From positions 1-5,527 of the forward strand of contig JALSSQ010000018.1 of the NCBI GenBank assembly GCA_026984165.1: a stretch of 5,527 bases of DNA. Direction: 5' to 3'. Below are positions 1 through 5,527 of this stretch, piece by piece. The DNA comes from Sulfurovum sp. GTDB taxonomy: Bacteria; Campylobacterota; Campylobacteria; Campylobacterales; Sulfurovaceae. Position numbers and translations under genes: made by a program. Within the stretch, counting starts at the first letter, position 1. Each line of letters opens with the position of its first letter. The notes beneath the pieces are model-generated. The model was not told the origin of the DNA, did not search any database, and was given only the letters and a program-made list of their open reading frames with translations.

Positions 1-638
1 CACTGATACATGATGATTTACCAGCCATGGATGATGCAGACTTACGTCGTGGCAACGAGACTTTACACAAGCGTTATGATGAGGTGACTGCCATACTTGC
101 AGGAGATGCACTCAATACCGATGCCTTTTTACACATAGCCCAAGCACCACTGCGTGAAGATATAAAAATCAAATTGGTTACACTTTTGGCACAAAATGGT
201 GGTGCTCAAGGCATGGTACTAGGGCAGGCGATAGACTGTTATTTTGAAAACCAACCACTTGACATAGAACAAATCAAGATACTTCATACCAACAAAACAG
301 CCAAACTTATCGCTGCTTCACTTCAGATGGGTGCCGTGATTGTAGGGTTAGATACCAAGGTACAAAAAGCACTCTATGATTTTGGCATAGACCTTGGCTT
401 GTTGTTTCAGATACAAGATGATATTATAGATGAAACCCAATCAGAAGAAGAAGCAGGGAAAACCACAGGCAACGATGGCGATAAAAATAGCTTTGTAAAC
501 CTTTTAGGACTTGACAAAACTGTCGAAGAGGCAGATGCTTTGGCAAAAGATTTACAAAGACGATTTGAAACGTTTGATGCGAAGCTCCAAGAGGCTTTAA
601 ACCCACTTATCACACAATATTTACATAGACACCACTAA
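1..638 (+). CDS. ispA: Polyprenyl diphosphate synthase (farnesyl/geranyl diphosphate synthase family), 5' end cut off by the window
   Basis: This trans-prenyltransferase condenses isopentenyl diphosphate onto allylic diphosphates in the cytoplasm, giving the C15-C20 precursor of quinone side chains and undecaprenyl carriers. The frame is open from base 3 and already encodes LIHDDLPAMDDADLRRG, the first aspartate-rich motif (DDxxxxD) with its RRG tail, so the ATG at base 27 lies inside the gene and is not the start. Further signatures are GMVLGQAID (about 210-236), HTNKTAKLI (about 285-311) and the second aspartate-rich motif DDIID (417-431), preceded by FQIQ and followed by a GK-rich segment ending in NLLG. 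About 211 residues are visible. The family usually has 280-300, so roughly 80 N-terminal residues are missing. The four-residue spacing in the first motif is the bacterial type. Product chain length cannot be judged, because the residues just upstream of that motif are mostly outside the window. The stop is 12 bases before tkt, so the two are probably co-transcribed; C. jejuni has the same pair. Confidence 0.93.
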   Translation, partial: LIHDDLPAMDDADLRRGNETLHKRYDEVTAILAGDALNTDAFLHIAQAPLREDIKIKLVTLLAQNGGAQGMVLGQAIDCYFENQPLDIEQIKILHTNKTAKLIAASLQMGAVIVGLDTKVQKALYDFGIDLGLLFQIQDDIIDETQSEEEAGKTTGNDGDKNSFVNLLGLDKTVEEADALAKDLQRRFETFDAKLQEALNPLITQYLHRHH

Positions 639-644
639 AGGAAG
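637..644 (+). promoter_or_regulatory. Ribosome binding site of tkt
   Basis: AAAGGAAG overlaps the ispA stop codon and lies about 7-8 bases before the ATG at 651. It favours that ATG over the second in-frame ATG at 660, which would be about 17 bases away. Its overlap with the upstream stop suggests translational coupling (inference). Confidence 0.75.
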
Positions 645-650
645 ACTTAC

Positions 651-2645
651 ATGGCAGTAATGACAGAGCAAAACAAAATGCGTAAAAAGATGGCAAATAC
701 CATCAGATTTTTAGCAGCAGACATGGTACAAAAGGCAAACTCAGGACATCCGGGTGCACCTATGGGGCTTGCAGACATCGCTGTGGTACTTTCTGAAAAA
801 CTCAGTCATAACCCCAAAAACCCAAAATGGCTCAACCGTGACCGTTTGGTATTTTCTGGCGGACATGGTTCTGCATTGATTTATTCACTCCTTCACCTTT
901 GGGGATATGATGTGAGCTTAGAGGACTTAAAGCAGTTTAGACAACTAGACTCTAAAACCCCAGGGCACCCAGAGTATGGACACACTGAGGGGATAGAGAT
1001 TACTACAGGTCCACTGGGGCAAGGTATCGCCAATGCTGTTGGTTTTGCGATGGCAGAAGCCTACACTAAAAACCAAGTAAACTCAGAGACTTGTGAACTG
1101 ATAGACCATAAGGTATATTGTCTTTGTGGAGATGGTGACTTGCAAGAGGGTATCTCGTATGAAGCCTGTTCGTTAGCAGGACACTTGGGACTTAGTGATT
1201 TGGTACTCATCTATGACTCTAACTGTATCACTATCGAGGGTGACACGAGCATTGCATGGAGTGAAGATGTAGAGGCACGTTTCTTGGCACAAAACTGGGA
1301 TGTAAAAAAGATAAACGGGCACTGTTATGATGACATAGAAAAAGTGTTAGATGAAGTGAAATCTGCTACCAAGCCAACCATCATCATCGCCAACACCATC
1401 ATCGGTAAAGGTGCAGGTGAGCTAGAAGGTACACACCATACACATGGTGCGCCACTTGGAGCGGAGATTATCGCAGAGTCAAAAGCCAAAGAGGGCTTTA
1501 ACCCTGAAGAGACTTTTGCCATTCCTGAAGATGTCTTGTTACGTTTTAGATGTGCAGTAGAAAAAGGTGAATTGGCAGAAAAAGAGTGGATTCACAGACA
1601 AAAAGAAGCACCATTGGTAGAGCAAAATGTGGCACTGGAGAAGCTACAAAACCCAGATTTCTCACACATTACTTTCCCTGACTTTAGTAATGATAAAGCC
1701 ATGGCAACAAGAGACTCTAACCATAAGATACTCAATGCCATTGCCTCTGGAGTTTCTAGTTTTGTGGGAGGCTCAGCTGACCTTGCCCCATCGAACAAAA
1801 CAGAGCTTAAAGAGTTAGGAGACTTCCCCAAAGGACGCAATATGCACTTTGGTATCCGTGAGCACGCTATGGCAGCTATCACTAATGCGATGGCACTCTA
1901 TGGTACGCTCATACCATTTAATGCGACGTTCTTTATCTTCTCTGACTACCTTAAACCTGCGGCGCGTATCGCTGCACTTTCTGGCATACAAAACTTCTTT
2001 GTATGGACACACGACAGCATCGGTGTAGGCGAAGATGGCCCAACCCATGAGCCTATAGAGCAACTCAGCCAGTTTAGAGCGATGCCAAACTTCTATGTAT
2101 GGAGACCAGCAGATGCCACAGAAAACATAGAAGCATGGAAAACAGCACTCACCATGAACACTGCACCCCATGGTTTTGTACTTAGTCGTCAAAAGCTAGA
2201 TGTACTCAAACCAAAACGTGACTTTGGTGAGGTAAGCAAAGGTGCTTACATTGTGAAACAACGCAAAAATGCAAATTTCACACTCATGGCTTCAGGGTCA
2301 GAACTTATGCCATGTCTCAAAGCTGCTTGTCACCTAGCCGTACTTGGCATCAAGGCCAATGTCGTTTCTGTACCTTGCCTTGACCTCTTTAACGAGCAAG
2401 ATGCAGACTATAAAGCAACTGTCATAGACCCAAATACCAAAGTGCTAGCCGTAGAAGCAGCAACAGCTACAGAGTACTACCGCTATGCAGATGACGTATT
2501 AGGCATGGAGAGTTTTGGAGCCTCTGCACCAGCAGATGAACTCTTTGCGAAGTTTGGATTTACCCAAGAGAATATCATGAAAAGAGCGTGTGCTCTGATG
2601 GGTGTGGCGTATAGAGAAGTTGAGCTTGGGGAGTGTAAGCTTTAA
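651..2645 (+). CDS. tkt: Transketolase
   Basis: Transketolase moves two-carbon ketol units between sugar phosphates (xylulose-5-P, ribose-5-P, erythrose-4-P) in the cytoplasm, using thiamine diphosphate and a divalent metal. It belongs to the non-oxidative pentose phosphate and Calvin-type sugar rearrangements. The 664 residues match the usual family length (about 660). Three domains are visible. The N-terminal pyrophosphate domain has GHPG (H33), GHGS (H72), TPGHPE (H106), GPLGQG (120-125), the ThDP/metal motif GDGDLQEG (160-167; D161) with metal ligand N191, and THGAPLG (H265). The pyrimidine domain starts near 350, with GGSADLAPSN (373-382), GIREHAM carrying the catalytic glutamate E404, GEDGPTHEP (H466) and LSRQ (R513, phosphate binding). 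The C-terminal domain runs from about 530. All expected catalytic residues are present, so the enzyme should be active. It follows ispA in one operon and precedes a terminator at 2747-2787. The related 1-deoxyxylulose-5-phosphate synthase is unlikely, because the SADLAPSN and THxPxEQ regions are of transketolase type. Confidence 0.98.
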   Translation: MAVMTEQNKMRKKMANTIRFLAADMVQKANSGHPGAPMGLADIAVVLSEKLSHNPKNPKWLNRDRLVFSGGHGSALIYSLLHLWGYDVSLEDLKQFRQLDSKTPGHPEYGHTEGIEITTGPLGQGIANAVGFAMAEAYTKNQVNSETCELIDHKVYCLCGDGDLQEGISYEACSLAGHLGLSDLVLIYDSNCITIEGDTSIAWSEDVEARFLAQNWDVKKINGHCYDDIEKVLDEVKSATKPTIIIANTIIGKGAGELEGTHHTHGAPLGAEIIAESKAKEGFNPEETFAIPEDVLLRFRCAVEKGELAEKEWIHRQKEAPLVEQNVALEKLQNPDFSHITFPDFSNDKAMATRDSNHKILNAIASGVSSFVGGSADLAPSNKTELKELGDFPKGRNMHFGIREHAMAAITNAMALYGTLIPFNATFFIFSDYLKPAARIAALSGIQNFFVWTHDSIGVGEDGPTHEPIEQLSQFRAMPNFYVWRPADATENIEAWKTALTMNTAPHGFVLSRQKLDVLKPKRDFGEVSKGAYIVKQRKNANFTLMASGSELMPCLKAACHLAVLGIKANVVSVPCLDLFNEQDADYKATVIDPNTKVLAVEAATATEYYRYADDVLGMESFGASAPADELFAKFGFTQENIMKRACALMGVAYREVELGECKL

Positions 2646-2674
2646 TAGTTAATTAAGTTATATTTTCTTATAAT
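2646..2674 (+). promoter_or_regulatory. Candidate promoter directly behind tkt
   Basis: A perfect TATAAT lies at 2669-2674. The AT-rich stretch before it contains TTAAGTTAT and TTTTCT, resembling the T-rich upstream pattern of Campylobacter sigma-70 promoters, which often lack a clear TTGACA; none is seen here. Transcription would begin near 2680-2682, exactly where the first hairpin of the following structured region begins. No open reading frame follows within 100 bases, so a promoter here would serve a small RNA. In AT-rich intergenic DNA a chance TATAAT is possible. Confidence 0.5.
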
Positions 2675-2678
2675 CCAA

Positions 2679-2787
2679 ATGTAAATGCTGTGAGAGCGAT
2701 TACATTGGTAACTTCCTAAGCTAGTTGTCGCTAGCGTGAAGACCGTAAGCCTTGTATCTCTTTATTGAGATGCAGGGCTTTTTTTTT
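2679..2787 (+). ncRNA. Candidate small structured RNA, about 105-110 nt
   Basis: Three hairpins follow one another behind the TATAAT. Hairpin I pairs ATGTAA (2679-2684) with TTACAT (2700-2705) and has an inner GCT/AGC stem around a GTGAG loop. Hairpin II pairs CTTC (2712-2715) with GAAG (2738-2741) and, inside an internal loop, GCTAG (2720-2724) with CTAGC (2731-2735) around the loop TTGTCG; GGT (2707-2709) and ACC (2742-2744) can extend it across an AA bulge. Hairpin III is the terminator at 2747-2787. No coding potential is seen. The sequence does not match SRP RNA, 6S RNA, tmRNA, RNase P RNA or a riboswitch class I can recognise. No gene starts directly downstream on this strand, which argues against a leader or riboswitch. 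The alternative is that it is simply the structured 3' untranslated end of the tkt transcript, or an sRNA processed from it. Confidence 0.45.
2747..2787 (+). terminator. Rho-independent terminator of the ispA-tkt unit (and of the candidate sRNA)
   Basis: A 14-bp stem pairs AAGCCTTGTATCTC (2747-2760) with GAGATGCAGGGCTT (2767-2780), with no mismatch except two G-U pairs. It closes a six-base TTTATT loop and runs into a T-tract (2779-2787). On the opposite strand the hairpin is not followed by a T-run, so it should stop only rightward transcription. Confidence 0.9.
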
Positions 2788-2966
2788 GGCGTAATTTTAG
2801 CGGAGATGGTGGGATGGACTTTGAAAGGTGTTGCCTATGGATATCGAAAATCTCACAGCGTTTATAGGCTATTTGTTTTTGGCAGTCTAATATTTGATGC
2901 ATTTGTTGAAACATTAGTCTAACAGTACCGATAGCGACAACTATTGGTGCTAATATTTGTTTCTAT
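2788..2966. other. Gene-free spacer between converging units, with one imperfect hairpin
   Basis: No convincing gene lies here on either strand. The only structure seen is around 2912-2953. ACCGATAG (2927-2934) pairs with CTATTGGT (2941-2948) with one G-U pair around CGACAA, and ATTAG (about 2913-2917) can pair with CTAAT (2950-2954) outside it. Read on the minus strand, its core TAGTTGTCGCTA is identical to the core of hairpin II of the candidate sRNA. Neither strand has a T-run directly after it, so it does not look like a normal terminator for the leftward operon. A 7-bp inverted repeat, TTTGTTT (2956-2962) and AAACAAA (2977-2983), sits next to it at the end of the broken gene. Confidence 0.5.
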
Positions 2967-3637
2967 TCAGGCGGACAAACAAAAATACCGCATATTAATA
3001 TCTTGTAGCGGGTCACTCCAGCCCATATAATACGTTTTTCTACCATTCTTGACTACCATCGTAGCATCTTCAAAATAGTGTTTCATCACAGTAGGTATAT
3101 TTTTATTTTCACCGTTTATTTCTACTATTCACACAAACGCTATTTTCTTCAACTGATGGACTTCTTTACGTTTGCGTATGATGGCACATAAGGCATCTTC
3201 TGCTTCTCAGTCAGTGCTTTCTTCTGTGAGTGCTGAGATGTTTATGACTGCTTCTCGTCCTTCTACGCTTTGTATCTTTTTTCAGCAGTCGCCTTTGAAT
3301 TTGTTAAAAAAAGTGGGCTGTGGTATGTCTTTAGTAGTGGAAAGCATAAAGCCTACAGTTTGGATGTATTTTGGGGCATAGGTAGAGATGTTTACGAGGT
3401 CATCTTTTGGGTATACGTCATAGCTTTGACCATCCTCATCTAGTAAATAATTTTTCTTGAAGTACTAAGTGCATCTTCTTCTTTGATACGCTTTTGGTCA
3501 TGGACGATGGCAACAGGGTAGTCCTTTACACAGCCGTAGTCAGTTCTATTGAAGTAAAGATGTAAGCTTTGCTTGACATCTATGAAGGCTGTGTGAGAAC
3601 TTAGAAGTGATTCTATGTCTTTTATAAATGCTGGCAT
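2967..3637 (-). pseudogene. Broken gene downstream of the cytochrome, product not recognised
   Basis: Translation from the ATG at 3637-3635 begins MPAFIKDIESLL and runs 65 codons to a TAG at 3442-3440. Losing one A from the A5 run at 3455-3451 explains the break: with one extra A the frame continues as NYLLDEDGQSYD and stays protein-like for about 160 more codons. That second frame is interrupted by TGA at 3284-3282, 3209-3207 and 3131-3129, and ends at a fourth TGA (2969-2967). Between these stops the translation keeps a normal look (for example REAVINISAL, CAIIRKRKEV, VKNGRKTYYMGW), so it is a decayed coding sequence of about 223 codons rather than noise. The product would have been soluble and charged, without signal peptide, membrane segments or haem motifs. 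I recognise no family. It starts 23 bases after the cytochrome stop and was probably in the same operon. The intact 5' part could still make a short 65-residue peptide. Sequencing error could explain the frameshift but hardly the TGAs. Confidence 0.7.
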
Positions 3638-3644
3638 CAAAGAA

Positions 3645-3650
3645 TCCTTT
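3645..3650 (-). promoter_or_regulatory. Ribosome binding site of the broken gene
   Basis: On the minus strand AAAGGA lies 7 bases before the ATG at 3637-3635, within the short gap after the cytochrome stop. It sets the start at this ATG rather than the TTG immediately before it, and shows that the decayed frame once was a proper gene. Confidence 0.65.
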
Positions 3651-3660
3651 TTTGTACTAT

Positions 3661-5412
3661 TTAATACCCTTTGCCCGTTGGTCCATTATGGCAATCATAA
3701 CAACTCACTGGATGACCTTGTTTAAACTCTTTTCCTGCCATAAAACGTGTTTTGAACATTTTGGATAACGGTAGGCCTTTAAAGTCTTTTCCATGACAAG
3801 CTGTACATGACTCTTTTCCTTTTTGAATAACTGCATTCTGATGGTCCCCTACCCACGAGACACCTGGAGTATGCATGCCATGAGGTCCACCATTTCTAGT
3901 TTTTGGTACATATTTATGACAAGCTTTACAGTCATTTACTGTGCCAGCATGACCTTGAATGTGTTTACTTTGGATATTGTCTTCTTTTCTTGCACTACTA
4001 TAAATGGCATGGGGTGAACCATGACATGAAGCACATTGTAATCTTCCATGGCCCGTACTAAACCTGTAGAGAGATATACCTTTAGCAGGGGTGTTCGGAT
4101 TGGTTGCAAATCTTGTATCTACAACTTCACGCAACGTACCAATTTTTGTGTCTGACACTGCTGTGGTGTATCTTTTTCCATCTTGATGACACGTTTGACA
4201 GTTTGGTTGCTCTAGCCATCCTTCTCTTGTGCGTTGACCTACAGCTTCCATACTTCCATGACAACTTTGACATTGCATTTTTTGTGCACCATTCTTATCT
4301 TTTGCCTTTCCCATGGCTCCTCTTAAGCATTGTGTTTTTTGTCCTGGATGGCAGGCATAACAACTGTCTCTGTTGCTACTACTACCTAGTGGTTCGCCAT
4401 TACTTGGGTCTATTACTTTACTGTGTTTACTATGTATAGCTGAAGTTAATGATGGTATATTATCCATACCTTTTGTACCCAATGCATTACTTTTATGACA
4501 AGATGCACAGAGTATAGGTGTGCCTGCTCTAGCAGTCTCTTCTAAAGAAGATTTATAGGTGTATCCTAACTTTTTTAGTGCATCTAAAGGGTAAGAGTCT
4601 GCATGTTTTTGATCATGAAGTCTTAATATGTTGTACTTATAATCTTTGTTTACATTTTTATCTTTTACAAATCCTTTGTATGGTCGTGTAGCAACATAAT
4701 TTGCAGTTGAACTGTGACACTTTTTACAGTCCATTTCGTCACTCACTGGAAGTACTGTGATAGTCTCTGCTAAGACTGTGCCATTTGCATCTTTAGCAGT
4801 TACTCTTACCATAGGGTATTCATTTTTTGTGCCATCATCATCTTTTGGTACGGTAGGTATGCCTTCTGCATCCCACCATTTGTGTGTATCTTGATACCGC
4901 AGTGGTGCAGGTGTTTTACTCTGTACAGGGTTGCCTTTTAAGCCTATGTTTTCTTTTAGTGGAGTGTTAAACAGTTTAGGAGCATATTGCCAAAAATTTG
5001 TTTTGTCTGCACTAGAAGTGTTGTAGTATCCTTCTAGGGATGCCACAGCTTCATAGGTGATGTTCACATCTTTAGTCATAAGCATAGGTTTATGCTCAGC
5101 AGTACTTTTTTTGACCAATTGTGTAAGTAGATTGTTGTATGGAGGCAAAATGGAAAAGACAGAGTAATCATCTCCATCCATGCAGTGCATACCTAAATCA
5201 TTCCAAGCAAAAATTTGATATTTTTCATTTTTGTGTGGAAATTTTGGACTTACTGTAGCTGTATTCCCTCTAGGATTATTTGGCTGGGTATTCATCGTGT
5301 TACCATCATCTGACTGGTTATGTGTTGTGTTGGAGTCATCAAAGGCCTGTGATCCACATCCACCTAAAGAGAAGAGTGTAACTAGAGAAAAAGTGCAGAG
5401 CATGTGTTTCAT
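3661..5412 (-). CDS. Nine-haem c-type cytochrome, predicted lipoprotein
   Basis: This is probably an electron carrier or oxidoreductase subunit outside the cytoplasm. The 583-residue product has a signal peptide with a lipobox ending LGGC (C19); G20 and S21 follow, not an aspartate, so outer-membrane sorting is more likely than inner-membrane retention. A low-complexity Asn/Asp/Thr-rich linker spans about 22-55. A haem-free region of about 170 residues follows and begins with a block containing NDLGMHCMDGDDYSVFSILP (71-90), which I recall from multihaem cytochromes of metal- and sulfur-cycling bacteria. Nine CXXCH haem sites follow at C229, C302, C351, C381, C405, C460, C495, C536 and C571, the last close to the C-terminus. 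A non-haem Cys motif, QCLRGAMG, lies at 361-368. Many extra histidines could be distal haem ligands. Substrate and partner cannot be told from sequence. AGGA lies about 9 bases before the chosen ATG. It is followed after 23 bases by a broken gene and probably preceded by a gene ending 25 bases upstream. Confidence 0.93.
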   Translation of the reverse strand: MKHMLCTFSLVTLFSLGGCGSQAFDDSNTTHNQSDDGNTMNTQPNNPRGNTATVSPKFPHKNEKYQIFAWNDLGMHCMDGDDYSVFSILPPYNNLLTQLVKKSTAEHKPMLMTKDVNITYEAVASLEGYYNTSSADKTNFWQYAPKLFNTPLKENIGLKGNPVQSKTPAPLRYQDTHKWWDAEGIPTVPKDDDGTKNEYPMVRVTAKDANGTVLAETITVLPVSDEMDCKKCHSSTANYVATRPYKGFVKDKNVNKDYKYNILRLHDQKHADSYPLDALKKLGYTYKSSLEETARAGTPILCASCHKSNALGTKGMDNIPSLTSAIHSKHSKVIDPSNGEPLGSSSNRDSCYACHPGQKTQCLRGAMGKAKDKNGAQKMQCQSCHGSMEAVGQRTREGWLEQPNCQTCHQDGKRYTTAVSDTKIGTLREVVDTRFATNPNTPAKGISLYRFSTGHGRLQCASCHGSPHAIYSSARKEDNIQSKHIQGHAGTVNDCKACHKYVPKTRNGGPHGMHTPGVSWVGDHQNAVIQKGKESCTACHGKDFKGLPLSKMFKTRFMAGKEFKQGHPVSCYDCHNGPTGKGY

Positions 5413-5421
5413 GAGAAATAT

Positions 5422-5425
5422 CCTA
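5422..5425 (-). promoter_or_regulatory. Ribosome binding site of the cytochrome gene
   Basis: On the minus strand a short AGGA-type site (within ATAGGATAT) lies about 9 bases before the ATG at 5412-5410. The chosen start puts the hydrophobic signal peptide and lipobox at the expected distance. The next ATG, codon 4, would be too far from this site. Confidence 0.5.
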
Positions 5426-5436
5426 TATTTTTTAGT

Positions 5437-5442
5437 ATTATA
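5437..5442 (-). promoter_or_regulatory. Possible -10 element in front of the cytochrome gene
   Basis: On the minus strand a perfect TATAAT lies 24 bases before the cytochrome ATG, which would give a leader of about 18 bases. No good -35 box is seen at 16-18 bases upstream, where the sequence is A/T-rich. It overlaps the TAA of the possible upstream reading frame (5440-5438), so it could be a coincidence of codons ending that gene. If that gene is real, this would be an internal promoter. Confidence 0.35.
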
Positions 5443-5527
5443 CCTTCATGAAACCTAAATTTTGTTTATCACTAGCAAAATTATGTAACTCAGGCAATAT
5501 ATTATGGATATCGGTACCTTTTGTTCC
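5438..5527 (-). CDS. C-terminal end of a possible upstream gene, cut off by the window
   Basis: From the right edge a minus-strand frame is open for 29 codons and ends in TAA 25 bases before the cytochrome ATG. The residues (…GTDIHNILPELHNF… …NLGFMKV) have a balanced, protein-like composition, and the short gap fits the operon spacing seen on the other side of the cytochrome gene. It is too short to assign a family and no haem motif is visible. An open stretch of this length can arise by chance, so this rests on composition and context only. Confidence 0.45.
   Translation of the reverse strand, partial: GTKGTDIHNILPELHNFASDKQNLGFMKV

Noticed and set aside
1815..2192. Minus-strand frame of 125 codons inside tkt.
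   Set aside because: It is fully covered by the transketolase frame, which carries all catalytic motifs across this stretch.
2687..2745. Faint resemblance to a thiamine diphosphate riboswitch (CTGTGAGA, then CCTAAGCTAG and CTAGCGT), attractive next to a ThDP enzyme.
   Set aside because: It lies after, not before, tkt; the highly conserved GGG, ACCTGAT and AGGGAA elements are missing or changed; and no gene follows on the strand.
2806..2922. Small + strand reading frame of 38 codons (MVGWTLKGVAYGY...) behind the terminator.
   Set aside because: The only GGAG directly touches the ATG, leaving no spacer. No promoter or conserved look was seen, and the length is expected by chance.
2766..2963. 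Minus-strand open stretch of 66 codons (KQILAPIVVAIG...) past the end of the broken gene, considered as its continuation.
   Set aside because: It has no early ATG or ribosome binding site, overlaps the terminator stem and the hairpin, and needs another frameshift to join the broken gene. It is probably chance.
2956..2983. 7-bp inverted repeat TTTGTTT/AAACAAA, considered as a transposon end or terminator.
   Set aside because: It consists only of simple A/T-rich bases, has no target duplication or transposase nearby, and no T-run follows the minus-strand copy in a terminator arrangement.
3172..3381. + strand frame of 69 codons inside the broken gene.
   Set aside because: It is the complement of the decayed coding frame, has a Ser-rich antisense-like composition and no ribosome binding site.
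4104..4439. + strand frame of 111 codons antisense to the cytochrome, rich in Leu, Phe, Tyr and Cys.
   Set aside because: It is a shadow of the haem-rich minus-strand gene; the hydrophobic composition comes from complementing its codons.

Overview
The window reads as a moderately AT-rich chromosomal segment of a Campylobacterota bacterium (the former epsilonproteobacteria; a Sulfurovum/Sulfurimonas-like relative is the best guess). The evidence is the ispA-tkt gene pair, an order also known from Campylobacter jejuni, the TATAAT-type promoters with weak -35 regions, and a large periplasm-directed multihaem cytochrome c. The assignment is inference from gene content; no marker RNA gene is present.

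Left part, + strand (1-2645): the 3' two-thirds of a polyprenyl (farnesyl/geranyl) diphosphate synthase gene, ispA, is followed after 12 bases by a complete transketolase gene, tkt. Together they form the end of a housekeeping operon. Transketolase interconverts sugar phosphates in the non-oxidative pentose phosphate pathway, which in autotrophic relatives would feed nucleotide and cofactor synthesis. IspA makes the prenyl chain precursor for quinones and cell-wall lipid carriers.

Centre (2646-2966): a gene-free zone between converging units. Directly behind tkt lies a perfect TATAAT, then about 110 bases that fold into three consecutive hairpins. The last is a 14-bp stem followed by a T-run, a strong Rho-independent terminator. 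This may be only the tkt 3' end, but the promoter-hairpin-hairpin-terminator layout is what an independent small RNA gene looks like, and it is the best candidate for something undescribed here. A second hairpin with the same 12-base core lies about 200 bases further on, on the opposite strand.

Right part, - strand (5527 down to 2967): this looks like a second operon, converging on tkt. It holds the last 29 codons of a possible upstream gene, a 583-residue lipoprotein with nine CXXCH haem-binding motifs, and then, 23 bases after its stop, a gene with a good ribosome binding site that is broken by one frameshift and several in-frame TGA codons. The cytochrome probably carries electrons at the outer membrane or in the periplasm. 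The broken downstream gene was probably once co-expressed with it, but its product is not recognised.
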